Notes: a model not told the origin generated them from the sequence alone. A stretch of 12,985 nucleotides of DNA from Actinomycetes bacterium (GCA_023432725.1 JAEYUH010000127.1:1-12985), one strand, 5' to 3'. Counted from the first letter of the stretch, positions 6,420 through 12,843 are shown. Numbers and translations: made by a program.

Positions 6420-7552
6420 GGGGCCACCGCCGCAGTCACTGCTTCGGCGTGGGCATCGTCCGGGTTCCAGGTGAGCAGGTTCCGGGAGCCGTCGGCGGTG
6501 AAGATGTTCACCTTGTGCACCTTCAGGCCGAGGTGGATCTCGCTGCCCGGTGCGAGCAGCTCCTCGATCTCCGACTCCTGCACCACCTCCACGCTGGTGC
6601 CGTCGGCGAGCCGGACGAAGTAGTGGGTGTTGAGGCCGAGGAAGACGCTGTGGTCTACCACGGCAGGGATGCCGGGCACCGACTTCGGCTGCAGGACGAA
6701 CTGTTCGGGCCGGACGGCCGCCTTGACGGCACCGCCGTCATCCGGGGTCTCGGTCAGGCCGGGGATCTCGAACTCGGCACCCACGAGCTGCAGGTAACCG
6801 CGTCCCCCGCGCACCACGACAGTGCCGTCGATCACGTTCGAGCGGCCGATGAAGGTGGCGACGAACAGGTTCGCCGGTCGGTGGTACAGCTCGGGCGGGC
6901 TTCCCAGTTGCTGGATGACGCCGTCCTTCATCACCGCGATCCGGTCCGAGACCGCCATGGCCTCCTCCTGATCATGGGTGACGTAGACAGTGGTGGTCCC
7001 TACCTCGCGCTGGATCTGCCGGATCACCTCACGCATCTCAACCCGCAGCTTGGCGTCGAGGTTGGACAGCGGCTCGTCCATCAACAGCACGTCGGGGTTG
7101 GTCACCAGGGCTCTGGCCAGCGCGACGCGTTGCTGCTGGCCTCCGGAGAGCCGGTCGGGCATCTGGTCGGCCCACCGCTCGATCTGGACCAGCTCGACGT
7201 ACTCCTGGGCCTTGGCGGCGATCTGCTTGCGCGGGAAATCCATGTTGCGCAGGCCGAACTCGACGTTCTTGCGCACCGTCAGATGCGGGAAGATCGCGTA
7301 GTTCTGGAAGACCATGCCGATGCGCCGCTTGGCCGGCTCGACGTCGTTGATCCGGGTTTCGTTGAAGTAGAAGTCACCGCCCTCGATGGTGTTGAAGCCG
7401 GCGATCATGCGGAGCATCGTGGTCTTGCCGCAGCCCGACGGCCCCAGCATGGTGAAGAACTCCCCGGCCCGGATGTCGAGCGAAAGCCCGGGGATGATCG
7501 TGGTGTCGCCATACCGCTTGACGGCGTCCCTGATCCGGATGTTGATGCTCAA
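6416..7552 (-). CDS. ABC transporter ATPase (PotA/FbpC family)
   Basis: This cytoplasmic ATPase drives the importer and has 378 residues. Walker A is GPSGCGKT (37-44), the Q-loop glutamine is in VFQNYAIFP (81-89), the signature is LSGGQQQR (135-142), Walker B is VLLMDEP (155-161), the D-loop is SNLD (163-166) and the switch is His193 in VTHDQEE. A TOBE domain occupies about 240-360, as in PotA, MalK and FbpC. The start is TTG, with GGAG in the right place upstream (GTGGAGTAACAG then TTG); no ATG or GTG fits better. It is the first gene of the operon, next to the shared divergent control region. The sequence reads like the phosphonate/iron/spermidine branch, but the ATPase alone does not reveal the substrate. 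Confidence 0.94.
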   Translation of the reverse strand: MSINIRIRDAVKRYGDTTIIPGLSLDIRAGEFFTMLGPSGCGKTTMLRMIAGFNTIEGGDFYFNETRINDVEPAKRRIGMVFQNYAIFPHLTVRKNVEFGLRNMDFPRKQIAAKAQEYVELVQIERWADQMPDRLSGGQQQRVALARALVTNPDVLLMDEPLSNLDAKLRVEMREVIRQIQREVGTTTVYVTHDQEEAMAVSDRIAVMKDGVIQQLGSPPELYHRPANLFVATFIGRSNVIDGTVVVRGGRGYLQLVGAEFEIPGLTETPDDGGAVKAAVRPEQFVLQPKSVPGIPAVVDHSVFLGLNTHYFVRLADGTSVEVVQESEIEELLAPGSEIHLGLKVHKVNIFTADGSRNLLTWNPDDAHAEAVTAAVAP

Positions 7553-7806
7553 CTGTTACTCCACTTCACTCACGCACCGGATCCCACAGCACGGCCGGCG
7601 TCCTTGCCCACACTTGCCTGCGCGAGATGTCCTCGTCGCGGCCAGATAACGACACCGTAAGGCCGCTCATCGGGCCCGCAATCCACACAGCGGCCCGCGT
7701 GCTCATACGAGCAGAAACGATTAGGTAACGACGGCGGGGCTATCCTGAGCGCCGTTGGACGACGCGCCTGGCTGGCGCGGGTAGCGGCAAGGGGGTCGCA
7801 GGAGCA
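7553..7806. promoter_or_regulatory. Divergent control region between transporter operon and SorC regulator
   Basis: This 254-base gap must hold promoters for both directions. Visible elements are the TGCTC-N4-GAGCA palindrome, two near-direct repeats (AGATAACGACACCG at 7644-7657 and AGGTAACGACGGCG at 7723-7736), and a TATCCT hexamer at 7741-7746 that could be the rightward -10. No convincing -35 pairs with it. Leftward, TTATCT (complement of 7644-7649) is a possible -10 without a clear partner. AGGAG lies only two bases before the regulator ATG, which is tight. Confidence 0.5.
7700..7713. promoter_or_regulatory. Candidate SorC operator TGCTC-N4-GAGCA
   Basis: TGCTCATACGAGCA is a palindrome with five-base perfect arms and a four-base centre. 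It lies mid-way in the divergent region and about 28 bases before the possible rightward -10. Nine of its ten arm bases recur with the same spacing just past the regulator gene. Binding by the SorC protein is inferred from position and recurrence only. Confidence 0.4.
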
Positions 7807-8898
7807 ATGCGCGATGACAGTGGTCCGGGCGATCGGCCCTCCCACGAGGGCGCAGCGACGGACGGCCCACGCTGGACCGCGAAGATGAAGGCGCAGTCCC
7901 AGGCGCTCGCCACGAACCGGCGGATGATGATGCAGGTCAGCAAGCTGTACTACCTCGAGGGTCGCTCGAAGGTGCAGATCGCCGATGCCCTGGGCCTGTC
8001 CCGGTTCAAGGTCGCCCGGCTGCTGACTGACGCGCACGAGGCGGGGATGGTGTCGATCACCCTGAACAGCGGTGCCCCGCTGCCCGGCCTGTCGGACGAA
8101 GTGGCGAGCCACCTCGGGTTGGTCAACGTCCACGTGGTCGAGGTGTACGGCGACGAGAAGAGCGTCCGCGCAGCGGTGGGGCGGGCGACCGGCACCTACC
8201 TGCGCGACGCCCTGCGCGACGGTGACGTGCTGGGGATCGGCTGGGGCCGCACCCTGAACGCCATGTTCGACAACCTCGAGCACCTCCCCCAGATCGAGAT
8301 CATGCAGCTGTCGGGACGCTTCCTCGGTGACGCCCACGACTCCGCCACCCAGCTCACCCGCCGCACCGTGGCACTGGCCGGCGGTGCGGTCAGCGCCATC
8401 CCGGCACCGTTCTTCATCGACGACGCCCGGCAGGCCAACGCGCTGCGCCGCCAGCCCGAGGTCGCGTCGGTGGTCGCCGGCTTCAACCGGCTCACCACTG
8501 CCGTCGTGGGGGTCGGGGCGGTGCACCCCCGTCCGATCTCGGTGGCGTACTCCCAGGGGCCGGAACGGTTCACCGCCCAGGTGCTGCACTCCGGCGCGGT
8601 CGGCGAGGTCCAGGGCAACCTGTTCGCCGAGGACGGCCGGACGGTCGAGCCCCGGCTGTGGCGCCACACCCTCAACATCACCCACGACCAGTTGCGCCGG
8701 GTCGGCCGGGTGGTCGCCGCGGCCGCCGACCCGGTCAAGGCCCGGGCGGTGCGGGCGGTGTGCTCCTCCGGGGTGATCACCGACCTCGTGGTGGACGTCG
8801 AACTGGCCAACGCCCTGCTCCGGCTCCCCCCGGCAGCGGCGCCGCGCACGGCGCCCCGGGAGTCGGATCCACCCGGATCGCGACCGTCCACCCGCTGA
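7807..8898 (+). CDS. SorC-family (DeoR/LsrR-like) sugar-binding transcriptional regulator
   Basis: This 363-residue transcription factor probably controls the divergent transport operon. A polar N-terminal extension (1-35) precedes the helix-turn-helix at about 40-82: KLYYLEGRSKVQIADALGLS with recognition helix RFKVARLLTDAH. The effector domain spans about 93-340 and shows the family's VLGIGWGRTL (141-150), the glycine-rich sugar-phosphate loop, and AVVGVGAVHP (232-241). SorC-family members respond to phosphorylated ligands: LsrR to phospho-AI-2, CggR to fructose-1,6-bisphosphate. Dihydroxyacetone phosphate or glycerol-1-phosphate would therefore be reasonable effectors here, but that is inference. 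The start is uncertain because the Shine-Dalgarno is very close; Met27 or Met40-42 are alternatives that keep the DNA-binding domain. The last 20 residues are a disordered Pro/Arg tail. Confidence 0.9.
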   Translation: MRDDSGPGDRPSHEGAATDGPRWTAKMKAQSQALATNRRMMMQVSKLYYLEGRSKVQIADALGLSRFKVARLLTDAHEAGMVSITLNSGAPLPGLSDEVASHLGLVNVHVVEVYGDEKSVRAAVGRATGTYLRDALRDGDVLGIGWGRTLNAMFDNLEHLPQIEIMQLSGRFLGDAHDSATQLTRRTVALAGGAVSAIPAPFFIDDARQANALRRQPEVASVVAGFNRLTTAVVGVGAVHPRPISVAYSQGPERFTAQVLHSGAVGEVQGNLFAEDGRTVEPRLWRHTLNITHDQLRRVGRVVAAAADPVKARAVRAVCSSGVITDLVVDVELANALLRLPPAAAPRTAPRESDPPGSRPSTR

Positions 8899-8910
8899 AG
8901 CTGCCAGCAC

Positions 8911-8924
8911 TGCTCAGATGAGCG
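8911..8924. promoter_or_regulatory. Second TGCTC-N4-GAGC motif
   Basis: TGCTCAGATGAGCG repeats the TGCTC-N4-GAGC pattern of the divergent region. It lies 13 bases after the regulator's stop and 17 bases upstream of a possible -35 for the next gene, so it could let the same regulator act on the downstream HAD gene. The 12-base GCTCAGATGAGC could instead be a small hairpin ending the regulator transcript, though such a short stem would be weak. Confidence 0.35.
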
Positions 8925-8941
8925 TTTCTGGCGGTGCGCGT

Positions 8942-8970
8942 CTGACGTCCGGGCCATCGGGCCCTAGCGT
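8942..8970 (+). promoter_or_regulatory. Possible sigma-70-type promoter of the HAD gene
   Basis: CTGACG (8942-8947) and TAGCGT (8965-8970) stand 17 bases apart, the ideal spacing, matching TTGACA at four of six positions and TATAAT at three of six. A start near 8977 would leave a 5' leader of roughly 38 bases with GGAGAGG before the ATG. Confidence 0.4.
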
Positions 8971-9014
8971 GAGGGTGAGGCCCGCCCCCGGGCGGCGGAC
9001 CGGAGAGGTGGGAG

Positions 9015-9752
9015 ATGCGCAGGCTGGTGGCGCTCGACATGGACGGCACCCTCACCCAGCACCGCACCCCGCTCGGGGCGCCGAACGCGGAAGCCCTGCA
9101 CCGCCTCGGTCGCCACTACCCGCTGGTGGTGGTCGGGGCCGGCAGTTGCCAGCGGATCCACCGCCAACTCAACCAGCACCCGATCGACATCATCGGCTGC
9201 TACGGCATGGAGGTCGCCCGCTGGGACCAGCCGATGGGCGGTCTGGCGATCACCGCGACCACCCGCGTCCCGCCCCTGGACGAATCGGCACGCGCCGAGG
9301 TCCTCGCGGTGACCGACGACCTCCGCGCCCGCCACGGTTACACCCGTTTTGCAGGCGACGGGGTGGAGTTCCACGCCTCCGGGATGTTGACCTTCGCCCT
9401 GCTGGGCACCGACGCCCGGATCGAGGACAAGCTCGCCTTCGACCCCGACCGAACACGTCGCAGGGCGTTCTACCAGGAGGTGTGCGCGGCCTTCCCCGGA
9501 TACACGGTGTTCGTCGGGGGCTCCAGCTCGTTCGACATCGTCCCGCGTCCCTTCGACAAGCTGTACGCGCTGCGGCACTACTGCGACCCACGAGGCATCC
9601 CGCTCGGCGAGGTCACCTTCATCGGCGACGACTTCGGCCCGGGCGGCAATGACGAGCAGGTCTACCACTCCGATGTGGAATTCTGGCCGATCGAGGACTA
9701 CCGCGACTTCCCAAACCTGGTCGCCCGGCTGACCCGCACCGACGCCGCCTGA
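9015..9752 (+). CDS. HAD-superfamily class IIB protein resembling eukaryotic phosphomannomutase
   Basis: This 245-residue cytoplasmic protein has motif I ALDMDGTLT (Asp8, Asp10) at the N-terminus. A class IIB cap follows at about 80-175, then GGSSSFDIVP (168-177), the motif III lysine in PFDKLYALRH (Lys182), and motif IV FIGDDFGPGGNDEQVY (202-217). The C-terminal half follows human PMM2 closely in order and spacing (GGQ/M-ISFDVFP, WDKRYCL, FFG..PGGND). However, the PMM2 substrate-binding arginines 123 and 134 appear to be His120 and Thr132 here; only one equivalent of Arg141 may survive (Arg135). That argues for a phosphatase, or a mutase with another substrate. GGAGAGG six bases upstream supports the start. 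The gene follows the SorC regulator in the same direction and ends before a strong terminator. Confidence 0.82.
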   Translation: MRRLVALDMDGTLTQHRTPLGAPNAEALHRLGRHYPLVVVGAGSCQRIHRQLNQHPIDIIGCYGMEVARWDQPMGGLAITATTRVPPLDESARAEVLAVTDDLRARHGYTRFAGDGVEFHASGMLTFALLGTDARIEDKLAFDPDRTRRRAFYQEVCAAFPGYTVFVGGSSSFDIVPRPFDKLYALRHYCDPRGIPLGEVTFIGDDFGPGGNDEQVYHSDVEFWPIEDYRDFPNLVARLTRTDAA

Positions 9753-9783
9753 GCCCAACCCGCTGAGCGCTCCTCCCGCCTGC

Positions 9784-9811
9784 CGAGGGCTCCCCACAGG
9801 GGGAGCCCTCG
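9784..9811 (+). terminator. Rho-independent-type hairpin after the HAD gene
   Basis: CGAGGGCTCCCC (9784-9795) and GGGGAGCCCTCG (9800-9811) form a perfect 12-pair stem with a four-base ACAG loop, 31 bases after the stop codon. There is no U-tract, but stem strength and position make a transcription end likely. It insulates the regulator/HAD unit from the stress operon. Confidence 0.8.
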
Positions 9812-9924
9812 CTGTCTGAGGGGGGCCCTCGACGGTGGTCCTCCCCCGGCGAAACACACGTCGGCGGTTGCCGTCCACCTCACGAACCGCCTGTGACCAG
9901 CGCGATCGCTGCTTCTCAGGACGG

Positions 9925-9949
9925 GTTTCGTCGCAAGGTCGCTGGGTAC
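9925..9949 (+). promoter_or_regulatory. SigB/SigF-type general stress promoter
   Basis: GTTT (9925-9928) and GGGTAC (9944-9949) are separated by 15 bases. The actinobacterial SigB/SigF consensus is GTTT, about 14-16 bases, then GGGTAY, so both elements match fully. Transcription would begin near 9956-9958, leaving a leader of about 60 bases before the first stress-operon gene, whose ATG is preceded by GGGAG. The site lies between a terminator and an operon of the right kind, which strengthens the call. Confidence 0.72.
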
Positions 9950-10015
9950 CGGGACGGGGGTCGGGCTGCGGCCCACGAACCACGGCCGCACAAGCAGACC
10001 AGGACGGGAGTAGCG

Positions 10016-10942
10016 ATGACGCACGAGAACATAGGGACCGGTTCGCCGGTCCCCGAGGACCAGAACACTGAGCAGGCCGGCTACCGGGGATCGGAGTGGA
10101 GCTCCGCGAACCCGACCTCCGCACCGGGCACGACGGGTGAGCGCGTCGAACCGGCAGCCGGCTTCGCCACCGGCTCCGTGGCGAGCGAAACCAGCTCGGT
10201 GACCAGCGACGCCGGATCGATCGAGGGCCACAGCACCACCGAGCAGGTTGCCCGGGGCGTGGAGAACGTGAAGGACGCCGCAGCCAGCGGCGCCGCCGAC
10301 GTGAAGGAGACCGCCATGCAGCGCGGCGGCGACGTGGCGGCGGTCGCCAAGGACGAGCTCGGACGGGTGGCCGACGAGGCCCGCACCCAACTGCGCAGCC
10401 TGTGGGGCCAGACCAGCGGGCAACTGCGGGAGCAGGCCAGCGCCGGCAAGCACCAGCTCGCCGACCTCTTGCACGGCCTCGCGGGCGAGCTGGGCGAGAT
10501 GGCATCCAAGTCCGACCAGGCCGGTCCGCTGACCGCGTTGGCCCGGCAGGGCGCCCAGCGCGGCGGTGAGCTCTCGCACTGGCTGAGCACCGCCGACCCG
10601 GGCGACGTGATGGCGGAGATCCGGCGGTTCGCCCGGCGGCGCCCCGTCCTGTTCCTGGCCGGCGCGCTGGCCGCAGGCGTGGTGGTGGGACGGCTCAGCC
10701 GTGGCCTGATGGCGCAGGACGAGGTGGGCACGTCGCCCTCCGGGCCGCAGTTGGCGGCCGGGCGGACCTCCGCTGCGATCTCGGCCGGGTACTCCCCCAC
10801 CTACGCCACGCCGGGGGCGACCCCCGTCGCCGAGGCCGGGGACGACACCGCCTACGCGGGCTCTTCGACCGGCGTGATCGGCAGCACCATCCCGCCGGCA
10901 GGGACGACCCCGGCAGTCACCGAGCCGGGAGTGCACCGATGA
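10016..10942 (+). CDS. Single-span membrane protein with LEA-like helical repeats
   Basis: This 308-residue protein is the first of three overlapping genes. Residues 1-75 are polar and disordered (Ser, Thr, Gly, Pro, Glu). Residues 76-165 form long amphipathic helices with repeats of the VKDAAASGAADVKETA kind, like late-embryogenesis-abundant or apolipoprotein-type helices. A basic stretch, EIRRFARRRP (201-210), leads into one membrane span at about 211-227 (VLFLAGALAAGVVVGRL). The tail from 235 is low-complexity. The basic-then-membrane arrangement resembles the C-terminal anchor of YqjD/ElaB proteins, which tether to the inner membrane. ATG is chosen because GGGAG lies just upstream and the coding frame before it is unconvincing. 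Function is unknown; a role in envelope stress is inferred from the promoter and the partners. Confidence 0.8.
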   Translation: MTHENIGTGSPVPEDQNTEQAGYRGSEWSSANPTSAPGTTGERVEPAAGFATGSVASETSSVTSDAGSIEGHSTTEQVARGVENVKDAAASGAADVKETAMQRGGDVAAVAKDELGRVADEARTQLRSLWGQTSGQLREQASAGKHQLADLLHGLAGELGEMASKSDQAGPLTALARQGAQRGGELSHWLSTADPGDVMAEIRRFARRRPVLFLAGALAAGVVVGRLSRGLMAQDEVGTSPSGPQLAAGRTSAAISAGYSPTYATPGATPVAEAGDDTAYAGSSTGVIGSTIPPAGTTPAVTEPGVHR

Positions 10943-11415
10943 CCAACCCCGACGAGGCGACGCTGCCGACCCGCGGCGCACCCGCCTCCGCCTACGATCC
11001 GGCGGTCGCCGGCTCGCCCAGCAGGGCGGTGCCGGACCGCTCGATCGGTGAGGTGATGGGCGACATCAGCCGCGACCTGTCCACCCTGATGCGCCAGGAG
11101 GTCGCCCTGGCCAGGGCCGAGCTCAGCGACTCGGCGACCAAGGCGGGCAAGGCGGCCGGAATGCTCGCGGGCGCCGCCACCGCCGCCTTCCTGACCCTGC
11201 TGTTCCTCTCGCTCGCGCTGGCGTGGGCGCTGGGGACGGCGATCGGCTTCGGCTGGGCGGCGCTCGTCGTCGGCCTGCTGTGGGCCATTGCTGCGGCGGC
11301 GCTGGCCATGACCGGCCGCTCGGAGCTGGGCCGCGTCCGCGGCCTTCCGAAGACCGCAGAGACCGTGAGCAAGATCCCGAACGCCCTGAAGGGCAATGAG
11401 GAGGAGAACCGATGA
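10939..11415 (+). CDS. Phage-holin-superfamily (YqjE-like) membrane protein
   Basis: This 158-residue protein has a disordered N-terminus to about 33, then an amphipathic helix containing DISRDLSTLMRQEVALARAE (42-61), the hallmark of this family, followed by two membrane spans at about 74-98 and 104-125. The C-terminal 30 residues are charged and presumably cytoplasmic. Despite the family name, the context is a stress operon and not a lysis cassette: there is no endolysin and no phage gene nearby. It overlaps both the preceding and following genes by four bases (ATGA), so all three products are likely made together and may form one membrane complex. Confidence 0.85.
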   Translation: MTNPDEATLPTRGAPASAYDPAVAGSPSRAVPDRSIGEVMGDISRDLSTLMRQEVALARAELSDSATKAGKAAGMLAGAATAAFLTLLFLSLALAWALGTAIGFGWAALVVGLLWAIAAAALAMTGRSELGRVRGLPKTAETVSKIPNALKGNEEENR

Positions 11416-12056
11416 CTACCGAAGACCCCACCCGGCTGAGGACCCAGATCGAGCAGACCAGGGCGAGCCTGTCCGACAACGTCGACGAGCTGGCCTATCA
11501 GGCCAACCCCGTCCACATGGCCCAGCGCCAGGTCTCCAAGGCGAAGGCTTTCGGTTCGCGCCTGCTCGACCGCATCCTGGGCGCCGCCGAAGACCTGAAG
11601 GAGAGCGCTGTCGGAGCGATCCAGGGCACCGCAGGCGACCTCTCCGAGCGCGCGTCCGATGTCGGCCACGATCTCGCCGAACTGCCCCACACCGCCAGGC
11701 AGCAGGCCCAGGGCAATCCGCTGGCGGCCGGTGCCGTCGCGTTCGGGATCGGGCTGCTGATCGCGTCCGCCTTCCCCGCCTCCCGCAAGGAGCAGGAACT
11801 GGCCGAGAACCTCAAGGAACAGGCCCGCCCGCTCACCGATCAGGTCGGCGCCGCGGCACGCGAGGTGGTCGATAATCTGGCCGAGCCGGCCAGGGAGGCT
11901 GTCGAGTCGGTGAAGGACACCGCCGCCGAGGCGGTCCACACCGTCCAGGCCGAGGCCGGCGATGCCGCCGCGGAGGTGAAGGACGTGGCCTCCGAGTCCG
12001 CCGCCCAGGTCTCCGACGAAGCACGGGACGCCGCCCGCCAGGCGCGGGAGCAGTAA
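11412..12056 (+). CDS. DUF3618-family membrane protein with LEA-like tail
   Basis: The N-terminus, RLRTQIEQTRASLSDNVDEL (8-27), is the signature of DUF3618, found widely in actinobacteria. A helical region follows, then one membrane span at about 102-121 (NPLAAGAVAFGIGLLIASAF). The C-terminal 90 residues are alanine-, glutamate- and lysine-rich helix with repeated VKD/EA units (SVKDTAAEAVHTVQAEAGDA onward), much like residues 80-125 of the first operon protein. Total length is 214 residues. Its start overlaps the holin-like gene. Biochemical function is unknown in the family; regulation with the stress response fits the promoter. Confidence 0.86.
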   Translation: MTTEDPTRLRTQIEQTRASLSDNVDELAYQANPVHMAQRQVSKAKAFGSRLLDRILGAAEDLKESAVGAIQGTAGDLSERASDVGHDLAELPHTARQQAQGNPLAAGAVAFGIGLLIASAFPASRKEQELAENLKEQARPLTDQVGAAAREVVDNLAEPAREAVESVKDTAAEAVHTVQAEAGDAAAEVKDVASESAAQVSDEARDAARQAREQ

Positions 12057-12079
12057 TCCGGCAACGCTCCCTGCGGCAC

Positions 12080-12109
12080 GAGGCTCCCCGGCTCCGGCTG
12101 GGGAGCCTC
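12080..12109 (+). terminator. Terminator of the stress operon
   Basis: GAGGCTCCCC (12080-12089) and GGGGAGCCTC (12100-12109) form a perfect 10-pair stem around a 10-base loop, 24 bases past the DUF3618 stop. TGTCGGTT follows, giving a few T residues. It separates the operon from the acetyltransferase gene. Confidence 0.8.
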
Positions 12110-12162
12110 TGTCGGTTCAGCCCCGGGCGGGAGGCGTGACCGCGGGCGGGCGCCGGGATCGC

Positions 12163-12168
12163 TAGGAT
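12163..12168 (+). promoter_or_regulatory. Possible -10 element for a leaderless mRNA
   Basis: TAGGAT fits the TANNNT -10 pattern and ends seven bases before the GTG of the acetyltransferase gene, so transcription could begin at or next to the start codon. No -35 of good quality lies at 16-19 bases. AGGA within the same hexamer could alternatively act as a weak Shine-Dalgarno of a longer mRNA. Confidence 0.35.
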
Positions 12169-12175
12169 CCCGAGG

Positions 12176-12733
12176 GTGCCCGAGGTGATCATCTCCCCCT
12201 TCGACCCTGCCAGGGATGTCGAGGCGATCGTCAGCTTCCTGGCGTCGAACTCCTACCCGTTCCACGTCCGTCAGTCGGTGTCCGAGGCGGACGCCAGGGC
12301 GCGTGTGAGCAGCGGCGCGTACTGGTCGCAGGAGAGTATCGGCCACTGGGTGGAGGTCGACGGCGTCCGGGTAGGGATCGTCGTGCTGGAAGATGTCGAG
12401 GACATCGAGGACGGCGGCGCGCCGCTGTTCGACCTGCGGCTGGCCGAAGCGGTCCGCGGCCGCGGGCTGGGCGAGCCGGTGCTCCGGGCGTTCACCAGCC
12501 ACGTCTTCGGCCTGTACCCCGACCTGCACCGGATGGAGGGTCAGACCCGCGAGGACAACATCGCGATGCGGAAGGTCTTCGTCCGCTCCGGGTGGATCAA
12601 GGAGGCCCACTACCGGCAGGCCTGGCCGGTCGAGGGTGGCCCGCCGAAGGCGTCGGTCGCCTACGGCATCCTGCGCCAGGACTGGGAGACCGGAACCGTC
12701 ACTCCAGTCGACTTCGACGACCTGCCCGCCTGA
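12176..12733 (+). CDS. GNAT-family N-acetyltransferase (RimJ/RimL-like)
   Basis: This 185-residue cytoplasmic enzyme transfers an acetyl group from acetyl-CoA to an amine. The acetyl-CoA pyrophosphate loop is RGRGLG (94-99), inside motif A (FDLRLAEAVRGRGLGEPVLR). Motif B follows with HRMEGQTREDNIAMRKVFVR (118-137) and SGWIKEAHYRQAW (138-150), the typical end of RimJ/RimL-like members, where DNIAMRKVF packs against the cofactor. The substrate is not evident: a ribosomal protein N-terminus, an antibiotic or a small amine are all possible. The GTG start gives a full N-terminal beta strand (EVIISPFD). The gene stands alone between two hairpins. Confidence 0.88.
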   Translation: MPEVIISPFDPARDVEAIVSFLASNSYPFHVRQSVSEADARARVSSGAYWSQESIGHWVEVDGVRVGIVVLEDVEDIEDGGAPLFDLRLAEAVRGRGLGEPVLRAFTSHVFGLYPDLHRMEGQTREDNIAMRKVFVRSGWIKEAHYRQAWPVEGGPPKASVAYGILRQDWETGTVTPVDFDDLPA

Positions 12734-12753
12734 CCGGCGCCGAAAGCTGGCGT

Positions 12754-12799
12754 TGACTGCGGGGTTTCCTCGCGAGTTCGAGAGGAAGACTCACAGTCA
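12754..12799 (+). terminator. Imperfect hairpin after the acetyltransferase gene
   Basis: TGACTG (12754-12759) pairs with CAGTCA (12794-12799), and inside it TTCCTC (12766-12771) pairs with GAGGAA (12782-12787). The two helices are separated by a symmetrical six-by-six internal loop. It begins 20 bases past the stop codon. It could serve as a terminator, though it is weaker than the others in the window. Confidence 0.4.
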
Positions 12800-12843
12800 G
12801 GCGCGGTCCGTCGCCAAAGCCCCAACCCCTAGAGAATGAGAAC

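Noticed and set aside
3585..7552. Plain ferric-iron uptake system
   Set aside because: Homology allows it, but no siderophore, Fur-type box or iron gene is seen. The enzymes at the end of the operon act on phosphorylated glycerol-type compounds, so I treat iron only as an alternative.
7570..8910. A 446-codon open frame on the minus strand opposite the SorC regulator gene
   Set aside because: It is antisense to a well-supported regulator, its translation is low-complexity Arg/Gly/His-rich, and it has no family motifs. Long antisense frames are expected in GC-rich genes.
10939..11415. Prophage holin
   Set aside because: The holin-superfamily label reflects two membrane spans. There is no lysin, integrase or phage structural gene, and the partners are a DUF3618 protein and an LEA-like protein under a stress-type promoter.
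12751..12800. Possible tRNA remnant or attachment site (GAGTTCGAGAG segment)
   Set aside because: The T-loop-like core lacks the flanking stem pairs and no acceptor or anticodon arms can be built; the bases are better explained by the imperfect hairpin.
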